Of a stretch of DNA of 64,000 nucleotides, positions 17,786 through 26,544 are shown in pieces. The translations under genes and the position numbers were made by a program. The stretch lies in NCBI RefSeq assembly GCF_007827595.1, contig NZ_VISR01000011.1, positions 106,925 through 170,924 of the forward strand, written 5' to 3'. The stretch's first letter is position 1, and every line of letters begins with the position of its first letter. The notes beneath the pieces are model-generated. The model was not told the DNA's origin. It ran no database searches and saw only the letters and a list, made by a program, of their open reading frames with translations. The DNA comes from Streptomyces sp. BK340. GTDB lineage: Bacteria > Actinomycetota > Actinomycetes > Streptomycetales > Streptomycetaceae.

Positions 17786-17890
17786 GGGGGCGAACGGTTT
17801 CGACTGCAAGTGTGGTTCCAGGAGAAGCGGGCCGAGGGACCAGGTGGCAGCGGCCTCTTGCGATGCGGGCCAGTTCAAAGCCCCGTTCGG
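17786..17890 (+). ncRNA. tmRNA 5' fragment
   Basis: GGGGGCGAACGGTTTCGACT is the 5' signature of tmRNA (acceptor strand plus D-loop). Together with GAGAAGCG and GCCGAGGGA spacing it matches the first ~70 bases of the complete tmRNA at 23935. No tag frame, pseudoknots or tRNA-like 3' end follow, so this is a truncated second tmRNA gene, not a functional one. Confidence 0.65.
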
Positions 17891-17993
17891 TCACTGGTCG
17901 CGGTGAGTTGAGTCATGAGGGACTGGGACAGGTGATGGCACTTCTGCAGCGGGTCAAGGAAACCTGCAGGTCAGAATGCCTTCCTGTTGGTGG

Positions 17994-18083
17994 CAGGGAC
18001 TGTAGGGACCGAATCTCCGTATGAGGTCCAGCTTCCCCTGACACTTGGCGTCATAATCCGGCTTCCAGTCCCTACAGTCCCTG
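17994..18083. repeat. large inverted-repeat iteron, copy 1
   Basis: Arms at 17994-18024 and 18051-18083. Each arm starts with tandem 9-mers (CAGGGACTGTAGGGACC) and ends near the centre with TATGA / TCATA. The same structure recurs at 22013-22142 on the other side of the replication genes. Probable binding site of the replication proteins, or an origin. Confidence 0.7.
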
Positions 18084-18387
18084 CCGCGGCACTCTGCCGC
18101 ATGGTGGCTCCGCAGAAGGCGGCCAGGACGGGCGCGTGACCTGATGCTGAGGCATGCCACAAAGCCAGGAGCTCTCCAGCGTCTGGAGTGGGATAACTGT
18201 CCGTCCGTCTGTCAAGGTCGGGCACTGGCCGGATGAAATCCGAAGTTCGGTCCCTTCAGTCCCTCTTGGCGTCTCTGGGGCCCGCGGAATCAGCACTCGA
18301 AGGCGCAGAGGACCACTCACCGCACAAGCCGCCCTGCAACAGCTGCCGCCCCCGCAAAGATCAGTGTCGGCGGGGCAATCTGACGTC

Positions 18388-18768
18388 CTATGGAGTCGCG
18401 GATGCTATGGCCGTCCGTCCCTGGGAACGGTCGGTCTTCGCTCCGGGGTTTCTCGGCTCGATAGTGCGGGGGTCGATGGCTTCACCGGGCGCACCCACGG
18501 CGTAAGGTCCGTGCGGTTGGCTGTCACGGTCGTGTGGCAGAAGGAAGAACACACGTCGCCGGTACAGGCCGCTGTCGGGGTCGGGTTCGGCGTCATCGTC
18601 CAGGACGGCGTAGCCGATCATGCGGCCGTCGCGCGCGTAGCGCGGTTTGGTGTTGCGGCGGGGGGTCTTGTCCAAGGCCTGACGGACATAGTCGAGGGTG
18701 CCGAGGTCTTCCAGCCACACCACCTGTTCCTCGTAGGTGATCTCGCTTGCGTCCAACAGCGAGCTCAT
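18388..18768 (-). CDS. hypothetical protein downstream of the helicase
   Basis: 126 residues, acidic N-terminal half (ITYEEQVVWLEDLGTLDYVR) and Pro/Arg-rich tail. A plausible globular core is DGRMIGYAVLDDDAEPDPDS then LYRRRVFFLLPHDRD. It lies 199 bases after the helicase gene on the same strand, so it may belong to the replication operon. No family is recognised. An iteron copy lies beyond its 3' end. Confidence 0.5.
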   Translation of the reverse strand: MSSLLDASEITYEEQVVWLEDLGTLDYVRQALDKTPRRNTKPRYARDGRMIGYAVLDDDAEPDPDSGLYRRRVFFLLPHDRDSQPHGPYAVGAPGEAIDPRTIEPRNPGAKTDRSQGRTAIASATP

Positions 18769-18967
18769 GGCTGCAGCCCCTTCCTCGTCGGCCGACTCCC
18801 CGTTCGGGGGGTGGCCGCGTGCGTCAGTGTGGTGCGGTGCTCGGCGCGCCGGGTGGCGGTGGAGCGGAGTGCGGGGGCCGCCTGATGGGAGGCCGCGCTT
18901 TCATCGTAGTTCGGGTACGGGCTGGGGCGTAGGGCCCTGGGGGTGGTCTCGGGGTGGAGATGGCGGG

Positions 18968-20494
18968 TCATTCGGTCACCAACAGGGCGAGACCGGGGTA
19001 GTACTTTCGGCCGTTTGATTTGATCATCTCGGAAGGTGAGCTGAGGCCGACTTCCTGACGCACCCGAGTCGCGAAGACGCGGGCTGTAGCGGGGCGGATG
19101 CCTTCGCCGGAGTTGCACCAGGAGGTGTATTCCGCATACAGCAGGCCCTGCTCCACACGGTATTCCGCGCCGGCGTCGGCGTCCTGGGTGCAGCATTCGG
19201 TGAGGAAGCGGCCGATGTGGTCTTCGGTGGTGGCGTAGGCGCTGGTGGCGATGCGGACGCGGTCGGGGCCTTCGAGGGGGTCGCGGGTGGTGAGGTAGCG
19301 GCGGGCTCCCTCGAGGAGCCACTGCAGGATGCCGGGGCCTTCGTCGCGGACGAGTTCGAAGGCGAGGTTGTCGATGCGGCGTTCGGCGGCGACGGTTCGG
19401 GTGAAGGGAACCAGGCGGATTCGGCGCCAGAACGCGAATCCTCCGGTGGAGACCTCTGGGCGGTGGTTGCCGAGTAGCCACAGGTGGTGGGTGGGGGTGA
19501 AGGAGAAATAGTCCTGCCTCATCCGGCGGGCTTTGATCTTGTCGCCGCCGGTGAGGAGACGGACGCGGGCCTCGTCGAATTTGTCGTTTGGTTTCAGCTC
19601 GCTGCACACCACCAGGCGGCGGCCGTGGAGTTCGGTCAGTTCGGTGGAGTGCTCCGCGTAGGCGCCGCGGTCCATGAGGAAGCCGGGAGGGGCGGCGTCC
19701 GCGTAGTCACCCAGGATCTGGATCATGGTGTCGAGCAGGACGCTTTTGCCGTTCTTGCCTTCGCCGTGGAGGAAGGGCAGGACCTGCGCGCCGACGTCGC
19801 CGGTGATGGAGTAGCCGAGCAGCAGGTGCAGGAAGTCGATCATTTCCCGGCCTTCGGCGTCGTCGCCGAAGGTGTCCGCCAGGAAGCGGTCCCACCGCGG
19901 GGTGGGCATGGGCTGCGGGGCGACGCTGGTGGCCCGGGAGTGGAAGTCGCGCGTCGGGTCGGGCTTGCGGAGCTGTCCGGTGGCCAAGGCGACGACGCCG
20001 GCTGGGGTGCACAGCGCGTACGGGTCGCCGTCGAGCACGTCGGGGTCGACGGACAGGTCCGGGGAGGCCTTGGCCTGAGTGAGCAGGGCCTGCATACCGG
20101 TGGTCGAGAGGGTCTTGCGCTTATGGTGGGCAAGGTCGCGATCGGAGAAGATGCCGCGCGGGTCGGTGAGGGGCATGTCCTCTGCCATCTCACCGGCTGC
20201 CCACAGGGCTGCCTTTTCCCCGCCGGTGCGCTTCCAGCGGTAGCCGTCCCACACGAACCAGCCCAGACCCTCTGCGTGCCGGAACTGGTCGCGGTACTGC
20301 TGGACGAACAGCCGTGCGTTGCCGCGGTCGGACAGGGACGGGGGAAGCAGTCCGGCTGCCACTCCCCCGCCGGCGGGCAGGACGACTGTGGCCTGTGTGG
20401 GGAGCAGCGCGGCGGGCTGGGTGGCCGCCTCGAGGTCGAGCATTTGCTGGGCAGCGGCCTGTGCATCGAAACGCGGCATTTCGGCGCTGCTCAT
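18968..20494 (-). CDS. P4/D5-type SF3 replicative helicase (primase C-terminal)
   Basis: 508 residues. The D5 N-terminal domain (LSDRGNARLFVQQYRDQFRH then LGWFVWDGYRWKRTGG) precedes an SF3 helicase with Walker A LHGEGKNGKSVLLD and Walker B-like GRRLVVCSELKPND. Motif C follows as HHLWLLGNHRPEV, then arginine-finger-type GGFAFWRRIRLVPF. A C-terminal winged-helix-like part follows. It should unwind the origin of the plasmid. Its start overlaps the primase-polymerase stop by four bases (ATGA), a classic two-gene replication module. Confidence 0.88.
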   Translation of the reverse strand: MSSAEMPRFDAQAAAQQMLDLEAATQPAALLPTQATVVLPAGGGVAAGLLPPSLSDRGNARLFVQQYRDQFRHAEGLGWFVWDGYRWKRTGGEKAALWAAGEMAEDMPLTDPRGIFSDRDLAHHKRKTLSTTGMQALLTQAKASPDLSVDPDVLDGDPYALCTPAGVVALATGQLRKPDPTRDFHSRATSVAPQPMPTPRWDRFLADTFGDDAEGREMIDFLHLLLGYSITGDVGAQVLPFLHGEGKNGKSVLLDTMIQILGDYADAAPPGFLMDRGAYAEHSTELTELHGRRLVVCSELKPNDKFDEARVRLLTGGDKIKARRMRQDYFSFTPTHHLWLLGNHRPEVSTGGFAFWRRIRLVPFTRTVAAERRIDNLAFELVRDEGPGILQWLLEGARRYLTTRDPLEGPDRVRIATSAYATTEDHIGRFLTECCTQDADAGAEYRVEQGLLYAEYTSWCNSGEGIRPATARVFATRVRQEVGLSSPSEMIKSNGRKYYPGLALLVTE

Positions 20495-21633
20495 GAACGT
20501 CCTTCAACGTGGAACGGGCGGGTGGATCCTGCAGCTAGGCCGGCGTCGATGATCTTCTCGTTGCGTGCAGTCTGCCAGGGGCGTGCCCGGTGGGCTGTCT
20601 GGCAAAGGTCCTCACGGACGACTGTTTCGTCAATGTGACCGGCCGCGGCGAGGCCTCCGGCGGTGTAAGCAGCGCGGTTGAGCTTCTCCGTGAACCCGGT
20701 GCCTTCGGGGGCGCCCGCGCACGCGGCGACATCCTCAAGGAGCGGGCCGAGCAATCGGTGCGCGATGGCGGGTTTGATGCTGCGGCGGGTACGGGGTATC
20801 GCCATGGCTGGACGTGGGCGCGGAGGCCCGATGAGGTGTCCGGTGCGGACGAGTTCGTCGTTCAGCCACTGTGGCAGAGGTGCGGGTACCCGGGTGGTTC
20901 CTTGTGCCTGATAGACCCCGTCGCCGGTGCGCGTGCCCGGGGCGATGATGTAGCCGCCGTCGGCTCGTACATCGACCTGCCAGGCAAGCGCGACCTTGGT
21001 GCTGGAACCGGTGGAACAGCGCAGTCTTATGTCGGGGCGCGGGTTGTGGTACCAGACGTGAAGACCGCCGGAGGGGGTGCGGACACGGAGGGTTTTATCG
21101 TCCATGGCCGGGTCGGGTTGCCGGCGGTATGCGGCGAGCAGGGCGAGTGTGTCGAATCCTGACGCAAGTCCGGTCAGGTTCACTGCCGCTGGGATCGGGA
21201 TGCCGGGCAGAAGCCGTGCTCGGTCAGGGACCGCGGCCGGGTGGGCGTCGATGTCGATGACGACCAAATGGGCCGGACCGCAGGCGACACCCACTCCGGC
21301 GGATGGCTGTGCCTCCCACCAGGCGTCGATGTAGTGGGGATTGGTGGTTGCTGCGTGGAAGCCGTGGCACGGCTTGCCTTCTGAGAGGCAGGTGCAGGTC
21401 TTCGGATCGTGGTGCCGGTCCCTGCATTCAGGGCAGTTTGAGGCCGGTGTCTTGCGTCCCGGGGCGAGTGGGTGGACTGGCCAGCCTTGCGCAGCACACC
21501 AGCGGGCGACGGCGCGTGGCGATCCTGTCTTGCCATGGGCGGCAGGCGTAGGGATCTCACCAGGGCGCGGCACTCGAATCGTCCTCGTTGCTCGGTCTTC
21601 TTCGATCGGTCCCTGCGGAGAGGGCCAGTTCAT
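20491..21633 (-). CDS. bifunctional primase-polymerase (prim-pol)
   Basis: 380 residues. ARWCAAQGWPVHPLAPGRKT starts the prim-pol fold. A Cys cluster (CPECRDRHHDPKTCTC) is inserted before the catalytic D-x-D in LVVIDIDAHPAAV. The nucleotide-binding strand RTPSGGLHVWYHNP and the DVRADGGYIIAPGTRTGDGV motif follow. The C-terminal third is a helical primase domain (GFTEKLNRAAYTAGGLAAAG). It makes primers and possibly extends them for the helicase encoded next. The iteron field upstream (21650-22150) is the likely origin. Confidence 0.88.
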   Translation of the reverse strand: MNWPSPQGPIEEDRATRTIRVPRPGEIPTPAAHGKTGSPRAVARWCAAQGWPVHPLAPGRKTPASNCPECRDRHHDPKTCTCLSEGKPCHGFHAATTNPHYIDAWWEAQPSAGVGVACGPAHLVVIDIDAHPAAVPDRARLLPGIPIPAAVNLTGLASGFDTLALLAAYRRQPDPAMDDKTLRVRTPSGGLHVWYHNPRPDIRLRCSTGSSTKVALAWQVDVRADGGYIIAPGTRTGDGVYQAQGTTRVPAPLPQWLNDELVRTGHLIGPPRPRPAMAIPRTRRSIKPAIAHRLLGPLLEDVAACAGAPEGTGFTEKLNRAAYTAGGLAAAGHIDETVVREDLCQTAHRARPWQTARNEKIIDAGLAAGSTRPFHVEGRS

Positions 21634-22595
21634 CAGGGCGATGACGTCGACTCAGGGACCGAAGGGACTCTACTTCAGCTAGGGATTCTAGGCCCCAGCG
21701 CTGGGGTTGTCCGGTATCTCGAGCAGCGTGCCGCACTTTTCCGTTCCTCAGTCCCTTGAGTCCCTTCACTGCACAGGGCCTTGCAGCCACACGACTTCCA
21801 GCAAAAAACGGACAGAAGGTGCGTATGCCTGCCAGCGGTGAGTGTTGGCTGGCCTCCGACACATCAGACCCTAGGACTCGGGAGCACTTCCCACCCAGTG
21901 ACTACCTACCGGATAGGGACTAGGGACTGGGGATGCCCCCCGTTGCAGGGATCGGACCGTTCTTCGGTCCCTCACATAAAACCGCAGGTCAGGACCCCAT
22001 TGCAGCGTAACCCAGGGACTGTAGGGACCGAACTTCCCAATTATGAGCTGCACTCAGTGATGTTGTCTCACGCGCCCGCGGATACGTACCTAGAGTCTTC
22101 TAGCGGCTTCATAATTAGGATTTTGAGTCCCTACAGTCCCTGCCCAAGGGAGGGCATGTACCCTGACCTGCGGAAACAAGCAGGGACCCAATCGCAGACT
22201 GCAAGGGCTGGAATAGTCCCTGAACCCTGGTTCTCCTCGCCTCGTCTCCTCAGGATCTCCGGTCCCCCAGTCCGGCGGGGCAGCTGGTCGAGGCCCGCGT
22301 CGGGGCTCCATGCAACTACCTCGCCCTAGGGACCCCAATGGGTTTCTTCCTCATGAGGGCTTGCCAAGCAGTACTTCGGGGAGCACGACTCCCCCCGCCG
22401 GCTGGCCTCACCAGAGCCACGGCGTTTTGGGTGGGTGCCAGCCAACGACGCTGATCGGCTGGCACCCTACAAAAGTGGCCCTTGCCTCTCCCAGCGAGGT
22501 CTTTCTTCCGCGAGTACGACCTGTCCTCCAGCCTCTACCGTGTCTGCCGAGCGCGGCTCACTGCCCCTAGGTGTGCTGTCCCGGGACGTTGGTGA
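21634..22595. other. putative replication origin and IS-proximal spacer
   Basis: Non-coding. Many copies of the 8-9-mer AGGGACTGTA/GGGACC and its complement occur at 21652-21670, 21749-21769, 21915-21930, 22013-22029 and 22125-22142, with single copies near 21606, 21966, 22186 and 22219. The direct pairs and the inverted pair at 22013-22142 give an iteron-type origin upstream of the prim-pol gene. The last ~250 bases to the IS481 end hold nothing recognisable. Confidence 0.6.
22013..22142. repeat. large inverted-repeat iteron, copy 2
   Basis: Arms at 22013-22046 and 22109-22142; reverse-complemented, they share the outer CAGGGACTGTAGGGAC and the inner AATTATGA. The central 62 bases are free. 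Same build as copy 1 at 17994-18083, so the replication genes sit between two copies. Confidence 0.7.
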
Positions 22596-23657
22596 CACGC
22601 GGGCTGGGTGCTTGAACGAGTGAGGGCCTTCTGGGTTCGGTGTGGATTGCGACATCTACGCCTGACCGCAGGAGGCCCTCATGTCCCACCGTAATGCCCC
22701 GCTGACGCCGACCGGCAGGCTGCGTCTGGCCTGGTGTGTCGTGGACGACGGCTGGCCGCTGCGTCGGCCGCGGAACGCTTCCAGGTCAGCCACACCGCCG
22801 CCGCACGCTGGGCCGGCCGATACCGGCTGTCGGGCGCCGAGGGCATGCACGACCGTTCCAGCCGCCCGCACCACCAGCCACGCCGCACCCCGCCCGCGAT
22901 CGAGGCGCACGTCGCCCGTCTGCGCCGCGAACACCAGATCGGACCAGTCCGCCTGGCAGCCCGCTGCAACGTCGCCGCGTCCACCGCCCATCGCATCCTG
23001 GTCCGACACCAGCTGCCCGTCCTGGCCGCCTGCGACCGTGCCACCGGTGAACCAGTCCGCCGCTACGAACGCCCCCGGCCCGGCGAACTGGTCCACATCG
23101 ACGTCAAGAAGCTCGGCCGTATCCCCGACGGCGGCGGGCACCGCACCGGGGGCCGTGCCGAAGGCCGACGCCCCCGCACGGGAACCGGCTACGCCTACCT
23201 GCACACCGCGCTGGACGACCCCTCCCGCCTGGCCTACACCGAAGACCTCCCCGACGAGACCGCCCCGACATGCGCTGCGTTCCTCCAGCGGGCCACCGCC
23301 TGGTTCGCCGCCCAGGGCATCGCCGTCGAACGTGTCCTGACCGACAACGCCTGGGCCTACAGCAAGAACACCTGGCGGGACACGAGCCGTGAGCTGGGCA
23401 TCAGCCCTCGCTGGACACGGCCCTGGCGGCCTCAGACCAACGGCAAGGTCGAACGCTTCCACCGCACCCTGCTCGACGAATGGGCCTACCACCGGCCCTG
23501 CACCTCAGACACCGAGCGCCAGGCAGCATTCCCCGACTGGCTGGACTGGTACAACTACCACCGACCCCCCACCGGCATCGACGGCCACACACCAGCCAGC
23601 CGCGTCACCAACCTGTCCGAACAGCACACCTAGAGCGCCGGCATACCCAGCCGCGTG
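22596..23657 (+). mobile_element. IS481-family insertion sequence
   Basis: Imperfect terminal inverted repeats: CACGCGGGCTGGGT at 22596-22609 and its near complement ACCCAGCCGCGTG at 23645-23657. It encloses one transposase gene with a frameshift. It sits between the iteron field and the tmRNA gene. The exact outer ends and target duplication were not resolved. Confidence 0.6.
22681..23633 (+). pseudogene. IS481-family transposase, frameshifted near its N-terminus
   Basis: The ATG at 22681 follows GCAGGAGGCCCTC, a good ribosome site, and reads MSHRNAPLTPTGRLRL, the standard IS481 start. At about 22768 one base is missing (CGTCGGCCGCGG where CGTCGGGCCGCGG is expected). The rest (AERFQVSHTAAARWAGRYRL onwards) is in the next frame. 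The catalytic DDE residues are intact in HIDVKKLGRIP, VLTDNAWAYSKN and NGKVERFHRTLLDEW. One base would restore the gene, so recent decay or a sequencing error are both possible. Confidence 0.75.
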
Positions 23658-23934
23658 GACGAGCGCGTGATGGAGTGAACAGGAACGACAAGCCATCCCC
23701 ACGATGCAACGCCAGGGCATGAGGCGGCACATGACGACAGGGCAGTTGCTCGCCGTGCTGCAGCACCACGGGTCCCCACCAGGCTCATCGGTGTCTGCGA
23801 GTCCCAGCCCAGCCCGGGCGGGGTGGGGCCGGGCTGTTCTACCGGAATCTCAATTTTGCTGTGGTCTTCGGTGAACCCGGGGCGCTGGCTGGGCCGTTGT
23901 GTCTTTACGGGTGGGCAGGGTGTCCGTCCGTGAG

Positions 23935-24321
23935 GGGGGCGATCGGTTTCGACTGCTTGTGTGGAGCCTGGAGAAGCGTGCCGAGGGATGCGGTGACGGC
24001 CTCGTGAATCTGAGCACCGTAAACGATGAATGCCGACAATGAGCCGGCCGTGCGTGACACCTACAGCCTTGCTGCCTGAGAGCAGCCGGGTGGTGTGAGC
24101 ACTGTCAGCCCGGGAAGCCTCCGGCCCGGGATCTGGCATCAGCGAGGAGGATCCACTTCCGGACCCGGCTGCGGGGCCCGGAAGGACACTCCACAGCAGC
24201 TGGGCCGACCGGCAGCGGGTCCGCACGACCGCCGGAGGCCGAGAAAAACAGCACGCGGACTGCGCACGGAGAAGAACTGGCAAAGCCCTGCAGGACCCGG
24301 GTTCGATTCCCGGCGCCTCCA
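23935..24321 (+). ncRNA. ssrA: tmRNA (one-piece), complete
   Basis: The 5' end GGGGGCGATCGGTTTCGACT pairs through GGGGGCG (23935-23941) with CGCCTCC (24314-24320), and the T-arm is CCGGGTTCGATTCCCGG. Internal motifs match actinobacterial tmRNA: CTGTCAGCCCGGGA, CTGGCATCAGCGAGGAGGAT, and GGACTGCGCACGGAGAAG before the tRNA-like end. The tag frame runs from the resume codon GCC at 24032 to TGA at 24077-24079 and reads ADNEPAVRDTYSLAA. CCA is not encoded. It should rescue stalled ribosomes and tag nascent proteins for proteolysis. Being on an accessory element beside an IS, it may be additional to the chromosomal gene. Confidence 0.9.
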
Positions 24322-24371
24322 CGTGCGGGCCGGACTGTGGTTTTCTGGCGATTCCCACAGTCTGGCCCGCG
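24322..24371 (+). terminator. probable tmRNA terminator hairpin
   Basis: Inverted repeat GCGGGCCGGACTGTGG / CCACAGTCTGGCCCGC immediately after the tmRNA, with a loop of about 12 bases (TTTTCTGGCGATT). It lies where a tmRNA terminator is expected. Confidence 0.55.
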
Positions 24372-24752
24372 TTCTACTTCCCGGCGACAGGCGCATCTGA
24401 ACTCACGCTTCATCGCACACAGGGCGCCCCCACGGGCACGTCTTGTCAGGGAGGCGCCCCAAGGCGCGCCTTCTCTCGGCCAGGCAAGCGCTGGATGAGC
24501 GCTTCGATGTCCTGCTGGCATTGTCAGGGCCACGCCCGTTGGGAAAGTCCCTCGATCGCGGGGGACCGGTCAGTGGCGAGTCGCATTTCTCAGTCATTCT
24601 GGCGACCCTCTTCGTCTTCGCTAGGAGCAGGCGCAACATCCCGGTTCTGGATGATGTCGCGTGCAGGGTCAGCCGAGCCGTCGAGGGGTGATCGCCGCGG
24701 TGGTTGGGGCACTGGCCTGGAGCCGGTATCGGGAGCCGTGACAGCGGCCGCA
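24322..24752. other. intergenic region after the tmRNA
   Basis: No convincing gene. A short hairpin, GTGCGGGCCGGACTGTGG with CCACAGTCTGGCCCGC (24322-24371), follows the tmRNA 3' end and could terminate or process it. Confidence 0.4.
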
Positions 24753-24800
24753 TTGACAGGTTTGGCTATCGGCGTTAGCTTCCGGCTAACAAAGTTAGCC
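24753..24800 (+). promoter_or_regulatory. promoter with TetR-type operator
   Basis: TTGACA at 24753-24758 with a -10-like TTAGCT/TAGCTT about 16-17 bases later. Overlapping it are GTTAGC (24774-24779) and the palindrome GGCTAACAAAGTTAGCC (24784-24800), three half sites in all. The regulator gene two positions downstream is the obvious ligand-responsive repressor. Confidence 0.6.
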
Positions 24801-24814
24801 AGGCTGGAGTCGTC

Positions 24815-25651
24815 ATGACCGAATACCTTGCCGTTGATGGCGGCACTATCGCCTACGAGGTGGCGGGGTCCGGCCCGCTGATCGTTCTCGCGCACGGCAT
24901 GGGCGATAGCCGTGCCGCCTATCGTGCCGTGATCCCCCCGCTGGTGGCGGCGGGCTATCGGGTCGCAGCGGTCGATCTGCGTGGTTGCGGCGAGTCCAGC
25001 GTCGGCTGGCCGGCCTGGAGCCGTACCGCCATCGCCGGCGATCTGCTCACCGTGATCCGCCACCTGGGCGGCCCAGCCGTGCTCGTCGGCCACTCCATCT
25101 CCGGCGGCGCCGCCACCATCGCGGCAGCTCAGGAGCCCTCACTGATCAACGCGATTATCGAGCTGGCGCCATTCACCCGCAAGCAGTCGATCCGCCTCGG
25201 CGACCTGCGGGTCCAGCGCTTCCGGCGAGGCATGCTACGGCTGCTCGGCGCGGGTGCGTTCGGCAGCGTGCCGCTCTGGCGCTCGTACCTCGACGTGGCT
25301 TACCCCGGCGTGAAGCCGGCCGACTGGGCCGAGAGGCTCGGCCGCATCGACGCCCTGCTGCGCGAGCCGGGCCGGATGAAGGCCCTGCAAGGGATGGGCC
25401 GCAGCGCACCGACCGACGCCGGTGCGCATCTCACGGGCGTCCGCTGCCCGGTCCTGGTTGTGATGGGCACGCATGACCCCGACTGGGCCGACCCGCACGC
25501 CGAGGGTTCGGCGATCGTCGATGCCCTGCCGTCCGGCCTCGGCCACCTTGGGGTGATCGAGGGCGCCGGGCACTATCCGCACGACCAGTTCCCCGAAAAG
25601 GTTGTTTCGCTCATGCTCGCCTTCCTCCGGTCGGAGGCCGATCATGCCTAG
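24815..25651 (+). CDS. alpha/beta-fold hydrolase
   Basis: 278 residues. Oxyanion region ILVAHGMG-type (IVLAHGMGDSRAAYRAVIPP), VAAVDLRGCGES, nucleophile elbow VLVGHSISGGAATIAAA, acid MGTHDPDWADPHAEG and catalytic His EGAGHYPHDQFPEKV are all in place. The substrate is unknown; the build suits small esters or lactones. It is the first gene of a two-gene operon with a TetR regulator (8-base overlap), a common arrangement in which the regulator senses the enzyme's substrate. Confidence 0.85.
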   Translation: MTEYLAVDGGTIAYEVAGSGPLIVLAHGMGDSRAAYRAVIPPLVAAGYRVAAVDLRGCGESSVGWPAWSRTAIAGDLLTVIRHLGGPAVLVGHSISGGAATIAAAQEPSLINAIIELAPFTRKQSIRLGDLRVQRFRRGMLRLLGAGAFGSVPLWRSYLDVAYPGVKPADWAERLGRIDALLREPGRMKALQGMGRSAPTDAGAHLTGVRCPVLVVMGTHDPDWADPHAEGSAIVDALPSGLGHLGVIEGAGHYPHDQFPEKVVSLMLAFLRSEADHA

Positions 25652-26207
25652 AGTCGGCCTGGACCCAGCGGCCGTGGTCGCAGCAGCTGCCGCCCTGGCC
25701 GACGAGGTGGGCCTTGCCCACATGACGATGGGTTTGCTGGCCGAGCGGGTGGGCGTGCGCAGCCCGTCCCTTTACAAGCACGTGGGTGGCCAGGAAGACC
25801 TCAACCGGCGCATCGCGGCCCTGGCGTTGAACGAGGCCGCCGACGCCGTCTGCGGTGCGGTACAGGGATACGCGGGCGGCGACGCCCTTGAGCTCGCGGC
25901 GCGCGCCCTGCGCGCCTTCGTCATTCAGCACCCCGGCCGGTACGCCGCGACGATCGGCGTGGAACCATCCGGCCCGGACGATCCGCTCGCCATCGCGGGC
26001 CAGCGGCTGCTCGACTCGTTCACGGTGGTTCTGAACGGCTACGAGATCGCAGAGTCCGACGTAGACCACGCCCTGCGCACGCTCCGCAGCCTGTGCCACG
26101 GCTTCGTCACGTTGCAGGCGGCCAACGCCTTCCAGCGGAGCGCCGACATCGACAAGAGCTTCGACTGGCTGATCGCCTTCGCGGACCGCGGCCTGCGCGC
26201 TGAGTGA
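25644..26207 (+). CDS. TetR-family regulator (WHG-type C-terminus)
   Basis: 187 residues from the ATG at 25644. The HTH lies at AAALADEVGLAHMTMGLLAE then RVGVRSPSLYKHVGGQEDLN, with the S-P-S-L-Y-K-H-V recognition helix shared by TetR proteins with a WHG ligand domain. The C-terminal domain carries LRTLRSLCHGFVTLQAANAF and FDWLIAFADRGL, also typical. It likely represses its own operon through the GGCTAAC/GTTAGCC sites at 24774-24800. Confidence 0.85.
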   Translation: MPRVGLDPAAVVAAAAALADEVGLAHMTMGLLAERVGVRSPSLYKHVGGQEDLNRRIAALALNEAADAVCGAVQGYAGGDALELAARALRAFVIQHPGRYAATIGVEPSGPDDPLAIAGQRLLDSFTVVLNGYEIAESDVDHALRTLRSLCHGFVTLQAANAFQRSADIDKSFDWLIAFADRGLRAE

Positions 26208-26311
26208 ACTGCTGCGGTGCCCCCCGCTGGTGTGCCAGCCGACCGTGGTCAACCTCAGCGGCACTCCCTGTACGCCACTAGGGCATATATCGAATGTCAG
26301 CCACGTCCCGG

Positions 26312-26530
26312 TCACGCTGCTTTCGCGTCCTCACTGGCCAGGAACGGATGCAGCAGCGTGAGCAGGGCGTGCGGCCGGTGCAGCGGGATGATGTGGCCGC
26401 AGTCTTCGATGACGTGTCCGGTGAGATGGTCGGTGACCGGGCGGAGTTGGCGTTCCAGCGCAGGACCGACGGGCCGGGCGCCCAGCGCCATCGTTGGCAC
26501 CGTCAGGGCCGGGTTGCCGCCGGCTATGGC
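26312..26530 (-). pseudogene. alpha/beta hydrolase C-terminal fragment
   Basis: TVPTMALGARPVGPALERQL then GHVIEDCGHIIPLHRPHALL is the last third of an epoxide-hydrolase-like protein with the catalytic His (DCGHI). The upstream part, including the nucleophile, is replaced at about 26530 by the end of the flavin reductase gene. Confidence 0.6.
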
Positions 26531-26544
26531 CAGGCCGCCTTATC

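Noticed and set aside
17994..18083. CRISPR array
   Set aside because: The GGGACTGTA repeats are short and inverted with no regular spacers; they fit iterons better. No cas genes are present.
19484..20638. 384-codon plus-strand frame
   Set aside because: Antisense of the helicase; Val/Gly/Ala-rich.
24281..24321. Possible tRNA gene
   Set aside because: The T-arm and acceptor belong to the tRNA-like end of the tmRNA; there is no anticodon arm.
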